64,000 nucleotides of DNA from an uncultured Bacteroidales bacterium (GCA_944326265.1 CALVDE010000006.1:38142-102141), one strand, 5' to 3'. Counted from the stretch's first letter, positions 19,092 to 27,860 are shown. Numbers and translations: made by a program. Notes: a model not told the origin generated them from the letters alone.

Positions 19092-19871
19092 ATGGAATAT
19101 AAATTTTTGAAGGCAGAGACTCCGGAGGCGGGTATATGTATCCTGAGCATCTCCCATCCTCAGTCGCTCAACTCGCTGAGCCGTCCTGTGCTGGAGGAGA
19201 TAAACAGTTTTGTGCTGGATCTTCCTGAAGGCACGGCCGTGCTGATTATCCGTGGAGACGGACCCAAGTCCTTCGTGGCCGGAGCCGATATCTCCCAGAT
19301 GGCGGGATTCGACGCTGAGCAGGGGCTGGACTTCGGCCGTTTCGGAGCCGAGGTCTTCCGCAGGATAGAGGAGCTGCCTATACCGGTGATAGCCGCAGTC
19401 AACGGCTATGCCCTCGGAGGAGGGTGTGAGCTGGCCATGGCCTGCGATATCCGCATTGCCTCGGAAAAGGCCAAATTCGGCCAGCCGGAGGTGAAGCTGG
19501 GCATCATTCCCGGCTTTTCGGGGACTTACCGCCTGCCCAAGCTGGTGGGACAGGGCTATGCCAAGGAAATGATTTACTCAGGCAGAGTAATCAATGCCGA
19601 AGAGGCTCTGCGCGTAGGTCTGGTCAATCATGTGCTGCCCCCTGAGGAGCTGATGGACTATGTACTGGGACTGGCCCGTGACATCATGGCCAATGCTCCC
19701 ATTGCGGTGCGCAAGGCGAAGGCCTGCATCAACTCCAACTACGATATGGACGAGACCACGGCTCTTGCAGCCGAGAACCGCGCCTTTTCCGAGTGTTTCG
19801 CTACCGAAGATCAGAAAACCGGTATGAAAGCATTCCTGGAAAAAGGCAAACCAGAATTTAAGAACAGATAA
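19092..19871 (+). CDS. Enoyl-CoA hydratase/isomerase (crotonase-type)
   Basis: A 259-residue crotonase-fold enzyme hydrating crotonyl-CoA to 3-hydroxybutyryl-CoA. The CoA-binding oxyanion residues lie in FVAGADISQM and NGYALGGGCELAMACDI. The catalytic glutamates are expected in GQPEVKLGIIPGFSGTYRL, both present. It starts five bases after ctfB and precedes hbd. With hbd it links crotonyl-CoA to acetoacetyl-CoA. Confidence 0.93.
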   Translation: MEYKFLKAETPEAGICILSISHPQSLNSLSRPVLEEINSFVLDLPEGTAVLIIRGDGPKSFVAGADISQMAGFDAEQGLDFGRFGAEVFRRIEELPIPVIAAVNGYALGGGCELAMACDIRIASEKAKFGQPEVKLGIIPGFSGTYRLPKLVGQGYAKEMIYSGRVINAEEALRVGLVNHVLPPEELMDYVLGLARDIMANAPIAVRKAKACINSNYDMDETTALAAENRAFSECFATEDQKTGMKAFLEKGKPEFKNR

Positions 19872-19884
19872 AACACTGACAGTT

Positions 19885-20733
19885 ATGACAATAGAGAAGA
19901 TTTCCGTAATCGGAACCGGAACCATGGGCTCCGGCATCGTCCAGGCTTTCGCGCAGGCCGGACGTAAAGTCACCATGAAGAGCCGCAGCGAGGCATCCAA
20001 TGCCAAAGCAATGGCCAGAATCACAAAATCCCTCAGCAAGCTCGTCGAGAAAGGCAAGATGGAGCAGGCGGCTATGGATGCCGCTCTGGCCAACATCACC
20101 CTGACCACCGACTACAAGGACATCGCTGACTCCGACCTCATCATTGAGGCCGCAGTGGAGGAGATGAACCTGAAGATCGAGCTGTTCAAGGAACTGGATG
20201 CTATCTGCAGGAAAGAGACCATCATAGCCACCAACACCTCGTCTCTGTCCATTACCGGCATCGCGGCCAATATATCCCGTCCTTGCCATGTAATCGGCAT
20301 GCATTTCTTCAATCCCGCCACCGTGATGAAGCTCGTGGAGATTATCAAGGGACAGATGACCTCACAGGAGGTGTTTGACGCTGTATTCGCCCTGTGCCAG
20401 GAGATCGGCAAGACCCCCGTGGCCGTCAACGAGGCTCCCGGTTTCGTTGTAAACCGCATCCTCATCCCTATGGTGAACGAGGCTGTGGGCATTCTGGCGG
20501 ACGGAGTGGCTTCCCGCGATGACATCGACGCAGCCATGAAGCTCGGAGCCAACCATCCTATGGGCCCCCTTGCACTGGCAGACCTGATCGGACTGGATGT
20601 GTGCCTGGCCATCATGGAGGTGCTTCACAGCGAGTTCGGAGACGACAAATACCGTCCTCATCCACTGCTGAGGAAGATGGTGCGTGCCGGACTTCTGGGC
20701 CGCAAGACAGGAGAAGGATTTTACAAATACTAA
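19885..20733 (+). CDS. hbd: 3-hydroxybutyryl-CoA dehydrogenase
   Basis: A 282-residue NAD(P)-dependent dehydrogenase interconverting 3-hydroxybutyryl-CoA and acetoacetyl-CoA. The Rossmann motif GTGTMGSG is at residues 9-16. The catalytic His lies in HVIGMHFFNPATVMKLVEI, and the C-terminal dimerisation domain contains NHPMGPLALADLIGLD. It is placed between crotonase and butyryl-CoA dehydrogenase as in classical butyrate operons. A thiolase is missing from the window and must be elsewhere. Confidence 0.96.
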   Translation: MTIEKISVIGTGTMGSGIVQAFAQAGRKVTMKSRSEASNAKAMARITKSLSKLVEKGKMEQAAMDAALANITLTTDYKDIADSDLIIEAAVEEMNLKIELFKELDAICRKETIIATNTSSLSITGIAANISRPCHVIGMHFFNPATVMKLVEIIKGQMTSQEVFDAVFALCQEIGKTPVAVNEAPGFVVNRILIPMVNEAVGILADGVASRDDIDAAMKLGANHPMGPLALADLIGLDVCLAIMEVLHSEFGDDKYRPHPLLRKMVRAGLLGRKTGEGFYKY

Positions 20734-20753
20734 AACTTTAAACATTACAGAAT

Positions 20754-21896
20754 ATGAATTTCAAACTCACACCTACGCAGTCGCTTTTCAGGCAGATGAT
20801 AAGAGAGTTTGCCGAGAAGGAAGTAAAGCCTCTGGCTGCCGAGATAGACGAGCAGGAGAGATTTCCTATAGAGACAGTCGAGAAGATGGCTCCTCTCGGA
20901 CTTTTCGGAATACCCCTTCCCGTTGAATACGGCGGAGCTGGAGGAGACAACATCATGTACACTATAGCAGTAGAGGAGCTTTCGAGGGTATGCGCCACTA
21001 CCGGTGTAGTGCTCTCTGCCCATACATCCCTCTGCCTTGCCCCCATCTTCGAGCACGGAACCGAGGAGCAGAAGCGCAAGTATCTGCCCAAGCTCGCTTC
21101 AGGAGAATGGCTTGGAGCGTTCGGTCTGACCGAGCCAAACGCCGGAACAGATGCCTCGGCGCAGCAGACCACAGCCGTCCTCGACGGGGACGAGTGGGTA
21201 CTCAACGGCAACAAGATATTCATAACCAATGCCGGTCATGCCCATGTCTATGTGATCTTCGCCATGACTGACAAATCCCTGAAGAACAAGGGTATTTCCG
21301 CATTTATAGTAGAGGCCGGGACTCCCGGTTTCGAGGTGGGCAAGAAAGAACTGAAGATGGGTATCAGGGGCTCCGCCACAGCCGAGCTTATCTTCTCGGA
21401 CTGCCGTATTCCCAAGGGCAATCTGCTCGGCAAGGTGGGCGGCGGATTCGCCATCGCGATGAAGACCCTCGACGGAGGCCGTATCGGTATTGCCTCGCAG
21501 GCTCTCGGTATAGCCCAGGGAGCTCTGGACGAGACCGTCAAGTACACCATGGAGCGCAAGCAGTTCGGCAAGTCGCTCTCCCAGTTCCAGAACACCCAGT
21601 TCCAGATGGCCGACCTGAAGACCAGGGTCGAGGCATCCCGTCTGCTGGTGCGCTCGGCAGCTTTCAAGAAGGACTGCAAGGAGCCGTATTCGGCAGATGC
21701 CGCTATGGCCAAGCTCTTTGCGGCTGAGACGGCCATGGAGGTGACTACCAAGGCAGTGCAGTTCCACGGCGGTTACGGATATACCCGTGAGTATCCCGTG
21801 GAGCGCATGATGCGTGATGCCAAGATCACCGAGATCTACGAGGGAACATCCGAAGTTCAGAGAATGGTGATTGCAGCCAGTATGTTTAAAAAGTAA
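20754..21896 (+). CDS. bcd: Short-chain acyl-CoA dehydrogenase (butyryl-CoA dehydrogenase)
   Basis: A flavoprotein reducing crotonyl-CoA to butyryl-CoA. The 380 residues cover the full fold: FGIPLPVEYGGAGGD, GAFGLTEPNAGTDAS, ITNAGHAHVYVIF, MGIRGSATAELIF and the catalytic Glu in EIYEGTSEVQRM. The etfBA genes directly downstream indicate an electron-bifurcating Bcd-Etf complex that also reduces ferredoxin; that part is inference from gene context. Confidence 0.95.
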   Translation: MNFKLTPTQSLFRQMIREFAEKEVKPLAAEIDEQERFPIETVEKMAPLGLFGIPLPVEYGGAGGDNIMYTIAVEELSRVCATTGVVLSAHTSLCLAPIFEHGTEEQKRKYLPKLASGEWLGAFGLTEPNAGTDASAQQTTAVLDGDEWVLNGNKIFITNAGHAHVYVIFAMTDKSLKNKGISAFIVEAGTPGFEVGKKELKMGIRGSATAELIFSDCRIPKGNLLGKVGGGFAIAMKTLDGGRIGIASQALGIAQGALDETVKYTMERKQFGKSLSQFQNTQFQMADLKTRVEASRLLVRSAAFKKDCKEPYSADAAMAKLFAAETAMEVTTKAVQFHGGYGYTREYPVERMMRDAKITEIYEGTSEVQRMVIAASMFKK

Positions 21897-21908
21897 AACC
21901 AGTAGAGT

Positions 21909-22694
21909 ATGAATATAGTAGTTTGTATCAAGCAGGTTCCGGATACTACCGAAATAAAGATCAACCCTGTTACCGGTACTCTGATAAGGGATGGAGTTCC
22001 CAGCATTATGAATCCTGATGACAAGGGAGGTCTTGAGATGGCCCTCCGTCTCAAGGACAAATATGGAGCGCATGTCACGGTAATCACAATGGGTCCTCCT
22101 CAGGCGGATCTGATACTCAGAGAGGCTTTCGCTATGGGAGTGGACAGAGCGATTCTGCTCACCGACAGGAAATTCGCAGGAGCGGATACTCTGGCTACAT
22201 CCAATGCTCTGGCCGGTGCGCTAAGGACACTGGAGTGGGACCTTGTCATCACGGGCCGTCAGGCCATCGACGGTGATACCGCCCAGGTGGGACCACAGAC
22301 TGCCGAGCATCTGGATATACCTCAGGTGTCATACGTGTGCGGTCTCGAAGTTGAGAAAGGCGGCAAGGCTCTCAGAGTCACCAAGGAGACCGAAGACGGA
22401 ATCCAGATACTGGAGGCCCAGATGCCCTGTCTTCTGACAGTGCTGTCTTCAGCTGTGAAACCCAGGTATATGAGTGCTCCCGGTATTGTGGAAGCCTACA
22501 ACCGTCAGGTGGAGATCTGGAGTGCCGACAAGATTGATGTCGACGAGAGCAAGCTGGGTCTCAAAGGTTCCCCGACCAAGGTGCTCAAGGCATTTACCAA
22601 GGGTCTCAAGGCACCCGGAGAGATATTCGAGGTGGATCCTGAGGAAGCAGTAGGAATCATCGTTTCCAGACTGAAAGAGAAATTCATTATCTAA
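21909..22694 (+). CDS. etfB: Electron transfer flavoprotein, beta subunit
   Basis: A 261-residue EtfB with the N-terminus MNIVVCIKQVPDTTEIKIN, the AMP/FAD-site segment VITGRQAIDGDTAQVGPQ and the Bcd-docking region LEAQMPCLLTVLSSA. EtfB of bifurcating systems binds a second FAD at this site. It sits 12 bases after bcd and 20 before etfA. Confidence 0.95.
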   Translation: MNIVVCIKQVPDTTEIKINPVTGTLIRDGVPSIMNPDDKGGLEMALRLKDKYGAHVTVITMGPPQADLILREAFAMGVDRAILLTDRKFAGADTLATSNALAGALRTLEWDLVITGRQAIDGDTAQVGPQTAEHLDIPQVSYVCGLEVEKGGKALRVTKETEDGIQILEAQMPCLLTVLSSAVKPRYMSAPGIVEAYNRQVEIWSADKIDVDESKLGLKGSPTKVLKAFTKGLKAPGEIFEVDPEEAVGIIVSRLKEKFII

Positions 22695-22714
22695 CACCGT
22701 AAAATAGGAACAAT

Positions 22715-23722
22715 ATGAATAATAAAAGTGATTATAAGAATGTATATGTGTTCGCGGAGCAGAGAGGCGGTGTTATCCAGTCTGTAGCTCTTGAACTCAT
22801 AGGAAAGGCCCGTGATCTGGCAGAGGCTCTCGGAGAGAAGGTAGTCGCAATTCTGGCAGGCTACAATGTAGAGCCCCTGATCCAGACTCTGTTCGAGTAC
22901 GGAGCGGACGAGGTGGTCGTGACTGACCATCCCGAGTTGAAGGACTATGTGACTGAGGAATACGCTCAGGCTGTCTCGCAGATTATCGATGCGGTGCGTC
23001 CCAACATAGTGCTTTTCGGAGCTACGACCATCGGACGTGATCTGGCTCCCAGGCTTTCGGCCCGTCTGGCCACAGGTCTTACCGCAGACTGCACCAAGCT
23101 GGAGATATCGGAGGACAAGCAGCTGATGATGACCCGTCCCGCTTTCGGCGGCAACCTTATGGCCACGATCATGTGTACGGAGCACCGTCCCCAGATGTCC
23201 ACAGTCCGTCCCGGTGTCATGCCCAAGCGTGACCCTGAGGCAGGCCGTACAGGTACTGTAGTGCGTTTCGAGACCAAGTTCGACCACTCCAAGATTAAAG
23301 TCAGACTCATCGAGGAGATCAAGGAGGAGAAGAACAAGGTGGACATCTCCGAGGCCAAGATCCTCGTTTCCGGAGGACGTGGAGTCGGCTGCAAGGAAGG
23401 CTTCGCCAAGTTGGAGGAACTGGCGGGTGTACTGGATGCTCAGGTATCCGCGTCCCGTGCAATGGTTGACGCAGGTATCATGCCTCATGACCGTCAGGTG
23501 GGACAGACCGGCAAGACAGTCCGTCCTGATCTCTATTTCGCTCTCGGTATATCCGGTGCGATACAGCACCTGGCCGGAATGGAGGAGTCCGAGTTTATCG
23601 TTGCAGTGAACAAGGACAAGTTCGCTCCCATCTTCAGTGTTGCCGATGTAGGAATAGTCGGGGATGTCAACAAGATCGTACCGCTTCTTACAGAAAGACT
23701 TAGAAAAGAGATGCAGAAATAA
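22715..23722 (+). CDS. etfA: Electron transfer flavoprotein, alpha subunit
   Basis: A 335-residue EtfA with the N-terminal domain (VYVFAEQRGGVIQSVALELIG, given in part) and the C-terminal FAD domain: VSGGRGVGCKEGF, ASRAMVDAGIMPHDRQVGQTGKTV and ALGISGAIQHLAGM (quoted as separate blocks of the same domain). The stop codon TAA shares its last base with the serpin ATG, so the serpin is tied to this transcript. Confidence 0.95.
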   Translation: MNNKSDYKNVYVFAEQRGGVIQSVALELIGKARDLAEALGEKVVAILAGYNVEPLIQTLFEYGADEVVVTDHPELKDYVTEEYAQAVSQIIDAVRPNIVLFGATTIGRDLAPRLSARLATGLTADCTKLEISEDKQLMMTRPAFGGNLMATIMCTEHRPQMSTVRPGVMPKRDPEAGRTGTVVRFETKFDHSKIKVRLIEEIKEEKNKVDISEAKILVSGGRGVGCKEGFAKLEELAGVLDAQVSASRAMVDAGIMPHDRQVGQTGKTVRPDLYFALGISGAIQHLAGMEESEFIVAVNKDKFAPIFSVADVGIVGDVNKIVPLLTERLRKEMQK

Positions 23723-24900
23723 TGAGAAAAACCGTCTGTATTATGCTTGCCGCTGCAATGGCTCTGCCTTTCGCAGCGCAGGCTGATGACAATATCGAAG
23801 GAGGGGCTGCCGGAGCAGTTCCCTCTTTTGCTTTCGGGCTGTTTCAGGACATAGTCTCCAATGACGGCTCGGACATAGTGTTCCTATCTCCATTGAGTGC
23901 CTCGCTGGCCTTGTCCATGACTGCCAACGGTGCTTCGGAGACTACCCGGCAGGAGATGCTGTCAGTCCTGGGTTTTGACTGCTCCATAAAGGAGGTCAAC
24001 GAGTATAACCGCAGTGTCATGGACCTCTTCGCGTCAGAGCCGGACGGGGTGGAGCTCAATGCCGCCAATTCCATCTGGGTGTCCGACGCATTTCCCCTCA
24101 AAGGCAGATTCTGCAGGACGGTCAGGAAGAATTACGATGCGATGGTGACCAACCTGGATTTTTCCGATCCCGCATCCCCGTCTGTCATCAACCGGTGGTG
24201 TGCTGACAATACTGCCGGCCGTATCGACAAGATGATAGAGGCCATTGATCCGGCGACACAGCTCTATCTGCTCAATGCACTGTACTTCAAAGGACTGTGG
24301 ACGACACCCTTCGATACTGCCCTTACCCGTGAGGATATCTTCCACGGGGACAGCAACGACTCTCAGGTCAAGTTCATGTACAATAAAGCCTATTTCCCTT
24401 ATTATATAGGTCCTGAAGGTTCTATGGTCGAACTACCATACGGCGATGACAGGAATTTCGTAATGGATGTGATTATTCCGCCTGACGGACTTTCAGCGGA
24501 TGAGTTTGTCATCGGACTGGACAGTGAGTCGCTCAGCAGACTTTCTTCCGGTCTTCAAACCGATGAGATAAGGCTGATGCTGCCGTCTTTCAAGGCCGAA
24601 TACGATGTGTCCCTCAACGCAGCCCTGCAGAGACTGGGCATGAAGGAGGCTTTTACCTCTTCGGCTGATTTCTCAGATATGTCAAAAGAGCCGCTGATGA
24701 TCAGCGAGGTCAGACAGAAGACCTTCATCGAGGTCAATGAGGAAGGCTCCGAGGCTGCGGCCATTACATCTGTCAGCATGATGCGTGCCTCTCTCGGTCC
24801 GGAACCCGTCCGCTTTACAGTGGACCGTCCGTTCGTATTCCTCATCCGCGAACGTACATCCGGCACCGTCCTTTTCATGGGCCTGGTCCGTAATCTGTAG
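23722..24900 (+). CDS. Secreted serpin (serine/cysteine protease inhibitor)
   Basis: A 392-residue serpin. A Sec signal peptide covers residues 1-21 (MRKTVCIMLAAAMALPFAAQ) with no lipobox cysteine, so export to the periplasm or beyond is expected. Core blocks are FLSPLSASLALSMTANGA, LNALYFKGLW and the reactive-loop hinge NEEGSEAAA, whose small residues mark an inhibitory serpin. Counting from the hinge puts P1 near Ala/Arg in SMMRAS. The shutter/C-terminal motif is VDRPFVFLIRE. It overlaps etfA by one base, so it is read from the fermentation operon. The target protease is unknown. Confidence 0.95.
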   Translation: MRKTVCIMLAAAMALPFAAQADDNIEGGAAGAVPSFAFGLFQDIVSNDGSDIVFLSPLSASLALSMTANGASETTRQEMLSVLGFDCSIKEVNEYNRSVMDLFASEPDGVELNAANSIWVSDAFPLKGRFCRTVRKNYDAMVTNLDFSDPASPSVINRWCADNTAGRIDKMIEAIDPATQLYLLNALYFKGLWTTPFDTALTREDIFHGDSNDSQVKFMYNKAYFPYYIGPEGSMVELPYGDDRNFVMDVIIPPDGLSADEFVIGLDSESLSRLSSGLQTDEIRLMLPSFKAEYDVSLNAALQRLGMKEAFTSSADFSDMSKEPLMISEVRQKTFIEVNEEGSEAAAITSVSMMRASLGPEPVRFTVDRPFVFLIRERTSGTVLFMGLVRNL

Positions 24901-24916
24901 TGGCAGCCGGTATTAT

Positions 24917-24962
24917 AAAAGACAAGGCCGTCAGGAGAATTCCGTGCGGCCTTGTTCTTTTA
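24917..24962. terminator. Bidirectional terminator ending the lysine operon
   Basis: A perfect nine-base stem ACAAGGCCG (24922-24930) / CGGCCTTGT (24947-24955), with A-rich and T-rich flanks. It separates the convergent serpin and lipoprotein genes and is the first such hairpin after the operon promoter. Confidence 0.85.
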
Positions 24963-24976
24963 TCTTGGAGTTGCTG

Positions 24977-25741
24977 CTACAGGGTGTTGAAATCCAGAAA
25001 AGCCACTTCTCCTATGATGTTGCCGTCCGCATCCTTGTCTGCAGCCAGGATAAAGTAATGTGTGTCAGGAAAAACATCGATGGGAATCTCTGCCCATTCA
25101 GGCTGCTCCCCGTCCACACATTCTATGGTCATGTCACCCATGCCCTCGAAAGGATACAGGTACATCAGAAGCCGTTGCAGACTTTCCTGATCGTCCTCAC
25201 TCCATCCCGGAACAAGATAATCCAGGGCAGCATATTCACCGCTGGAAAACCAGAAGCCTGTCTCAGATGTGGATGAGACTCTGAATGTATAGGAATTCTC
25301 TGTAGCTTCCACCAGTGTCAGGTATTCTGTCCCGGGATCCGGAGCAGAACCGGCGGTGGTTATTTCCAATGAAGCTGAGGAACTTTGGGGACCGTCGTTT
25401 TCCGACATGTTGACAGCAGTTGCATCGATGCGGTAGGTTGTTTCCGGTATAAGTCCGTCCAGATCTATCACGGATGTACTTTCTACAGTTACGCTGTTCC
25501 GGTAGATCCCGCTGCCGTCAGGAGCCGTTACTGTAACGTATGCGCTGTCCGCCTCTGCGATTTCTACTTCAAAACGTATGACAGTGCCGCGCAGCTGATC
25601 GTCAAGCGTTCCGCTGAGATCGGTGATAACGGGTGCGGCAGGAGGGAGGACCGGCTCCTGCTCAGGCCCTGGCTGGTCGCATGAAAATACAAGAAGTGCC
25701 GTTGCGAAGGCAAAACTGGATGAAAGGAGTAGTTTTCTCAT
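24977..25741 (-). CDS. Uncharacterised lipoprotein with fibronectin-III-like segment
   Basis: A 254-residue exported lipoprotein. A signal sequence ends at the lipobox LLVFSC, followed by a Pro-rich linker (QPGPEQEPVLPPAAP) and a beta-rich domain (about 35-140) ending LDGLIPETTYRIDATAVN, which resembles the last strands of an Fn3 domain. The C-terminal ~110 residues are not recognised. The ATG giving MRKLLL is chosen over one two codons upstream. It is a single-gene unit facing the serpin. Confidence 0.75.
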   Translation of the reverse strand: MRKLLLSSSFAFATALLVFSCDQPGPEQEPVLPPAAPVITDLSGTLDDQLRGTVIRFEVEIAEADSAYVTVTAPDGSGIYRNSVTVESTSVIDLDGLIPETTYRIDATAVNMSENDGPQSSSASLEITTAGSAPDPGTEYLTLVEATENSYTFRVSSTSETGFWFSSGEYAALDYLVPGWSEDDQESLQRLLMYLYPFEGMGDMTIECVDGEQPEWAEIPIDVFPDTHYFILAADKDADGNIIGEVAFLDFNTL

Positions 25742-25788
25742 AATCATGATATTTTACAGTTGAGCCATAAAGATAAGAAAAATTTTCC

Positions 25789-25796
25789 TAAATTTG
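25789..25796 (+). promoter_or_regulatory. -7 element of the potassium channel gene
   Basis: TAAATTTG matches TAnnTTTG and lies 20 bases before the ATG at 25817. It lies downstream of the in-frame TTG at 25760, which rules that longer start out. No clear -33 partner was found at the usual spacing. Confidence 0.55.
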
Positions 25797-25816
25797 GAAC
25801 TGTAAAGCAATCCGCT

Positions 25817-26599
25817 ATGAAAGAGTATGCCGATATCGTTCAGAGATTTTTGAGAAGCAGGGCAGTGCGCTTTATCGCCATGCTTTTTATTATGCTGTCC
25901 ATCGCATCGGTGGTGCTGTCGTCATTCAAGGAGTTCCAGCAGTACAGCTGGCTGTTCCAGAGCTTCATACATTTGGCCTCGCTGATATTCCTGATAGAGT
26001 ACGTGCTCCGGATTTATTCCGCACCCGCGCTTTATCCCGATCTGCCGGCGTACCGTAGCCGCCTGAAGTACGTTTTATCCTTCTACGGTCTGGTGGACCT
26101 GGTGGCGGTCATTCCGTTTGTGATGACCTATTTCTACTGGGACACCGAGATTGTCCACATCATCATCCTTCCGTATGTGTTCGTGGTGTTCAAGCTGATA
26201 CGATATTCGACAGCCTTCCAGCTTATCCTGAAGGTGATGAAGTCAGTGCGTTCTGAACTGCTGACGGCGTTTACCGCCTGCCTGATCATCATCTGTTTTT
26301 CCGCGATACTGGTCTATTTCGTGGAGAAGGGAGCGCAGCCCGAAGTCTTCAAGAACATCGGAGACAGCATGTGGTGGGCCGTCATAACATTCACTACGGT
26401 GGGTTACGGTGACATCTATCCGGTCACGCCAATAGGCCGCATCCTCTGCGCCTTCATCAGCTTCGTCGGCATCGCCATGCTGGCCATCCCCACCGGTATC
26501 ATCAGCTTCGTCGGCATCGCCATGCTGGCCATCCCCACCGGTATCATCAGCTCGGCCTTCATCGCCTCCATGAAGGACCGTCTCAACAAAAAAGACTGA
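25817..26599 (+). CDS. Voltage-gated-like potassium channel with duplicated S6 segment
   Basis: A 260-residue six-helix ion channel. Hydrophobic helices S1-S5 cover about residues 17-195. The pore loop carries the selectivity filter TTVGYGD and is followed by S6. In S6 the 15-residue block SFVGIAMLAIPTGII occurs twice in tandem, which would lengthen the helix by about four turns and displace the gate. S4 is weakly charged, so voltage sensing is doubtful. The rest is intact. Either the duplication is a real variant, perhaps non-functional, or it is an assembly error. Confidence 0.88.
   Translation: MKEYADIVQRFLRSRAVRFIAMLFIMLSIASVVLSSFKEFQQYSWLFQSFIHLASLIFLIEYVLRIYSAPALYPDLPAYRSRLKYVLSFYGLVDLVAVIPFVMTYFYWDTEIVHIIILPYVFVVFKLIRYSTAFQLILKVMKSVRSELLTAFTACLIIICFSAILVYFVEKGAQPEVFKNIGDSMWWAVITFTTVGYGDIYPVTPIGRILCAFISFVGIAMLAIPTGIISFVGIAMLAIPTGIISSAFIASMKDRLNKKD
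26459..26548 (+). repeat. 45-bp perfect tandem duplication inside the channel gene
   Basis: Unit one is 26459-26503 and unit two 26504-26548, identical and in frame. The repeated register begins five bases earlier (TCATC) in both copies. Because 45 is a multiple of three, gain or loss of a copy keeps the reading frame. Confidence 0.95.
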
Positions 26600-26621
26600 C
26601 CTGATGCGGCCAGTCTTTTTT
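26588..26621. terminator. Bidirectional terminator between channel and flavodoxin genes
   Basis: AAAAAAGACTG (26588-26598) pairs with CAGTCTTTTTT (26611-26621), an eleven-base stem serving both convergent genes. The left arm overlaps the last codons of the channel gene. Confidence 0.85.
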
Positions 26622-26646
26622 GCACGAAAGAACTTATTTATCCGAC

Positions 26647-27192
26647 TCAGCGGAGCCAGGCCTCGATGCTGTTCTTGGAAGCACCGTTGAACAGCTTGCC
26701 GCTCTGCCAGTTCAGGGAAGGGTATTCTTTCTTGAGTCGGGCAGCCGAGTTGGCGATGCCGCTGCCGCCGGATGTGGCGAATGGTATCACCGTCTTGCCG
26801 GAGAAGTCGTAAGTCTCCAGAAAAGTGTTCACTGCTCTGGGCGCAAGGTTCCACCAGATAGGGTAGCCGATGTAGATTACGTCATAGCTTTCCGCATCTT
26901 TCAGGTCCGCCCTGATGGCCGGTCTGGACTCGCTGTCATTCATCTCCTTGGTGCTGCGTGATGTCTTGTCGGTCCAGTCAAGGTCGGCGGCTGTGTATTC
27001 ATGTACAGGAGTAATCTCATAAAGGTCTCCGCCGGTAGTTTCCGCAATCATCTCCGCAACCTTCTCAGTGGTTCCGGTGGCCGAGAAGTAGGCCACAAGT
27101 GTCTTTTTACCGTTCATAGTCTGTTGATTCTGTGCTCCGGCCGACAGGCATACAGCCGCAGCCGCTGCGATGGTTAAAATAATGTGCTTCAT
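26647..27192 (-). CDS. Exported flavodoxin-like protein
   Basis: A 181-residue flavodoxin with a Sec signal peptide (MKHIILTIAAAAAVCLSAGA). The FMN phosphate loop is in VAYFSATGTTEKVA. The aromatic/ribityl loops YIGYPIWWNLAPR and FATSGGSGIANS follow. This class of secreted flavodoxin is common in Bacteroidales and often sits with aldo/keto reductases; its electron partner is unknown. A TAATTTTG -7 box (reverse of 27212-27219) precedes the ATG at 27192; two upstream in-frame ATGs are closer to the box and less likely. Confidence 0.88.
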   Translation of the reverse strand: MKHIILTIAAAAAVCLSAGAQNQQTMNGKKTLVAYFSATGTTEKVAEMIAETTGGDLYEITPVHEYTAADLDWTDKTSRSTKEMNDSESRPAIRADLKDAESYDVIYIGYPIWWNLAPRAVNTFLETYDFSGKTVIPFATSGGSGIANSAARLKKEYPSLNWQSGKLFNGASKNSIEAWLR

Positions 27193-27281
27193 GGTCATCA
27201 TGATTTCGAGGCAAAATTATACATTATGTTCACCGCTTGATAACCTTAATTACCGGATGTCAGACCAGTATTACCGGAAAT

Positions 27282-27860
27282 TCAGGATTCCAGGAACTCA
27301 TGCAGGGCCGTTCCGCCGTCAATGGAAGGACAGAATTGCTCAAGAACGTTGAACATAGGTGCTCCGTACACTTCGATTCCGCCTTTCAGTGTGTGCAGCA
27401 CGCATACATCTCCGGCTATGCCGCAGATATCTATACTGTCTATTTCCAGGCGGTGAATCAGAAAGTCTATGTGCCTTATGGATGTGAGATTCCTGAAAAT
27501 GGAGTATTCCTCCCGGTTTTTCTTGTCACCCTTCCTGAATATCTTTACTTCTCCTTCTGTCCTGTACAGGGGATCGATGAGTGCGGGCCATATGGATGCT
27601 CCGACAGTGTGCTGGACGCAGTGCATGGGCCATTGTCCTCCGTTTTCTATGAACGAGCAGTGGCGGAAGGGATGCCAATCCACTGTAACGGCCTTGCAAA
27701 CATATTCACCGTCCGTTTTTATGATGTATTCCGCAAGGGCATTCATCGTTTCCTCGGCCCCCGGGACTTTGAGGCTGCCGGTTATAAAATCTATTTGAGG
27801 ATCTATTATCAGCAGCATCCGTCTTTTGCCGGCTGCTCCAGTTTTCTTATTCTTTCCCAT
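27282..27860 (-). CDS. Isochorismatase-family hydrolase, probable nicotinamidase
   Basis: A 192-residue cysteine hydrolase. The catalytic triad is visible as Asp in LLIIDPQIDFITGSL, Lys in KIFRKGDKK and Cys in IAGDVCVLHT, with the cis-peptide Gly-Asp before the Cys. The metal-binding stretch VDWHPFRHCSF matches the D-x-H-x3-H of PncA-type nicotinamidases. It would turn nicotinamide into nicotinate for NAD salvage. It is a single gene; the substrate is inferred from the metal-site motif. Confidence 0.83.
   Translation of the reverse strand: MGKNKKTGAAGKRRMLLIIDPQIDFITGSLKVPGAEETMNALAEYIIKTDGEYVCKAVTVDWHPFRHCSFIENGGQWPMHCVQHTVGASIWPALIDPLYRTEGEVKIFRKGDKKNREEYSIFRNLTSIRHIDFLIHRLEIDSIDICGIAGDVCVLHTLKGGIEVYGAPMFNVLEQFCPSIDGGTALHEFLES

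Noticed and set aside
25760..25816. TTG-started N-terminal extension of the potassium channel
   Set aside because: The -7 element TAAATTTG lies downstream of that codon, and the extension is charged and unlike the family.
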